Source: Methylococcaceae bacterium (lineage in GTDB: Bacteria; Pseudomonadota; Gammaproteobacteria; Methylococcales; Methylococcaceae). From it: 6,002 nucleotides of DNA. Position numbers and translations under genes: made by a program. Within the stretch, counting starts at the first letter, position 1, and every line of letters begins with the position of its first letter. Shown one piece after another: positions 5,063 to 6,002 of this stretch. The notes beneath the pieces were generated by a model. It was not told the DNA's origin and did not search any database. It saw only the letters and a program-made list of their open reading frames with translations. The stretch lies in NCBI GenBank assembly GCA_028678445.1, contig JAJRDJ010000150.1:1-6002 (forward strand), in the 5' to 3' direction.

Positions 5063-5551
5063 CTATCCGATTTTCTCCAAATCAACGAAGCTAAACGTTG
5101 GCCCACTCGGCTCACCCTCAACCACATCCTCTCGCTCTACCTCTCGCCAATCCGACCAGTTGACCTCCGGGAAAAACGTATCCCCGTCGAATGACTGGTG
5201 AATCATCGTGAGATAGAGCCGCTCGGCCATTGGGAGAAATTCCCGGTAGAGATCTGCGCCGCCGATGACCATTAATTCGGGCGCGTCTCTGGCGGCAGCC
5301 AGCGCTTCTGCCACGCTGTGGACCAGGGTGCAGCCCTCGGCCCGGTAGTCGGTATCCGAGGACAGCACGATGTTCTCGCGGCCAGGCAAGGGCTTCCCGA
5401 TGGCCTCATGGGTTTTTCGGCCCATGAGGATAGGTTTGCCCATCGTAATTTTCCGGAAGCGCTTGAGGTCTTTGGAAAGATGCCAGGGCATGCGATTGTC
5501 CACCCCTATCACGCGGTTCTCGCCCATGGCGACGATCAGGGCAATCTTCAT
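5063..5551 (-). CDS. folA: Dihydrofolate reductase
   Basis: The 162-aa product has the normal length for chromosomal bacterial DHFR and reduces dihydrofolate to tetrahydrofolate with NADPH in the cytoplasm, feeding thymidylate, purine and methionine synthesis. Visible motifs: the N-terminal strand IALIVAMGENRVIG with the flexible loop that follows; MPWHLSKDLKRF, where Trp23 and the catalytic acid Asp28 match Trp22 and Asp27 of E. coli; MGRKTHEAIG (43-52) for NADPH binding; LPGRENIVLS, with Arg58 positioned to bind the folate glutamate tail; VIGGADLY (95-102), the conserved Gly-Gly turn; and DGDTFFPE near 122-129. The start ATG is 5 nt after the stop of the upstream flavoprotein gene, so the two are probably cotranscribed. 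GAAGG about 12 nt upstream, inside the end of that gene, is a rather distant SD. No change suggesting trimethoprim resistance stands out, and thyA is not adjacent in the window. Confidence 0.96.
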   Translation of the reverse strand: MKIALIVAMGENRVIGVDNRMPWHLSKDLKRFRKITMGKPILMGRKTHEAIGKPLPGRENIVLSSDTDYRAEGCTLVHSVAEALAAARDAPELMVIGGADLYREFLPMAERLYLTMIHQSFDGDTFFPEVNWSDWREVEREDVVEGEPSGPTFSFVDLEKIG

Positions 5552-5556
5552 CGGCT

Positions 5557-6002
5557 TCAGGCACCTTCAAGGACGCTGAAATCCGGCAGACCTTCTTCTC
5601 CGCTTTGCTGCTTGAGGGTCGGATAGTCCACATAGCCCTGCACACCGCCGCCGTAAAACGTCGCCGGGTCGGGAATGTTGAGAGGGGCATTGGCACGGAA
5701 GCGTTCCGGCAGGTCAGGGTTGGCAATGAAGGGACGACCGAACGCCACGAGATCGGTCCGGTGCGACTGAAGCGCGGCTTCGGCACGCTCAAGGGTGTAA
5801 CCACCGCAGACTACAAGGCTCCCGGTGTACCGCTCCCGGATCATGCTCATGATGGCGAGACCACGTGGATCGGCCGTATCTGTAGTCTGGTGGCCACCAA
5901 AGCTGGGATCCACGACATGCAGGTAGGCCAGGTCGCGCTCGCTGAGCTCCCGGGCAACATAGCCAAACAGGGCTTCGGGGTCCGCGTCGCCCATGTCGTT
6001 GA
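5557..6002 (-). CDS. Old Yellow Enzyme family FMN ene-reductase (NemA-like), C-terminal part only
   Basis: About 147 codons of the C-terminal part of an NADH:flavin oxidoreductase are present; the N-terminal 60% lies beyond the right edge (the family is about 360 residues). The barrel-end features are clear: YLHVVDPSFGG near the last strands, SLVVCGGYTLERAEAAL (about 5815-5767) where the Gly-Gly turn binds the FMN phosphate, and DLVAFGRPFIANPDLPERF (about 5754-5698), the second phosphate-binding turn and conserved helix. The end YGGGVQGYVDYPTL (about 5655-5614) is the typical C-terminal signature of the NemA/alkene reductase group. Enzymes of this group reduce activated C=C bonds, N-ethylmaleimide and nitro compounds with NAD(P)H in the cytoplasm. 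The catalytic His/Asn pair and active-site Tyr would be in the missing part, so activity cannot be judged. The gene ends 5 nt before folA, suggesting one operon. The ATG at 5994 is internal, not the start. Confidence 0.9.
   Translation of the reverse strand, partial: NDMGDADPEALFGYVARELSERDLAYLHVVDPSFGGHQTTDTADPRGLAIMSMIRERYTGSLVVCGGYTLERAEAALQSHRTDLVAFGRPFIANPDLPERFRANAPLNIPDPATFYGGGVQGYVDYPTLKQQSGEEGLPDFSVLEGA

Overview
This 6 kb, GC-rich window reads as ordinary chromosome from a respiring proteobacterium, probably a gammaproteobacterium. That assignment rests on gene content: a B-family (ba3-type) cytochrome oxidase beside a c4-type dihaem cytochrome, a glycine-rich RRM protein, folA, and an NemA-like flavoprotein. 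I cannot fix the genus. I see no mobile element, CRISPR array, rRNA or tRNA, and no convincing new defence or biosynthetic system. 

Layout. (1) Bases 1-893, minus strand: an EamA/DMT-family membrane transporter that runs off the left edge. (2) Bases 894-1169: a divergent intergenic region. (3) Bases 1170-1502, plus strand: a 110-aa RRM protein with a Gly/Arg-rich tail, followed by a strong hairpin terminator. (4) Bases 1553-1914: a gene-free region with several small palindromes. (5) Bases 1915-4942, plus strand: a tight four-gene operon. It encodes a 48-aa subunit IIa, the CuA subunit II, the 542-aa catalytic subunit I, and a secreted dihaem cytochrome c4; the gaps between genes are 12, 5 and 2 nt. 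(6) Bases 4943-5062: a convergent intergenic region with candidate terminators. (7) Bases 5063-6002, minus strand: dihydrofolate reductase (folA), preceded with a 5-nt gap by the C-terminal part of an Old Yellow Enzyme family reductase that runs off the right edge. 

How the genes work together. The operon encodes a complete minimal terminal oxidase with its likely electron donor. Cytochrome c4 would pass electrons in the periplasm to CuA in subunit II, then to the haem b and haem a3/CuB centre of subunit I, where O2 is reduced and protons are pumped. All metal ligands are present. The K-type proton path of Thermus thermophilus ba3 also appears conserved, including the subunit II glutamate at its entrance. 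The residues equivalent to Trp229 and Gly232 of the Thermus O2 channel are Ser and Leu here, which is the most interesting protein-level observation. Assembly factors (Sco, haem A/O synthesis) are not in the window. The folA/OYE pair forms a separate minus-strand unit that converges on the oxidase operon.
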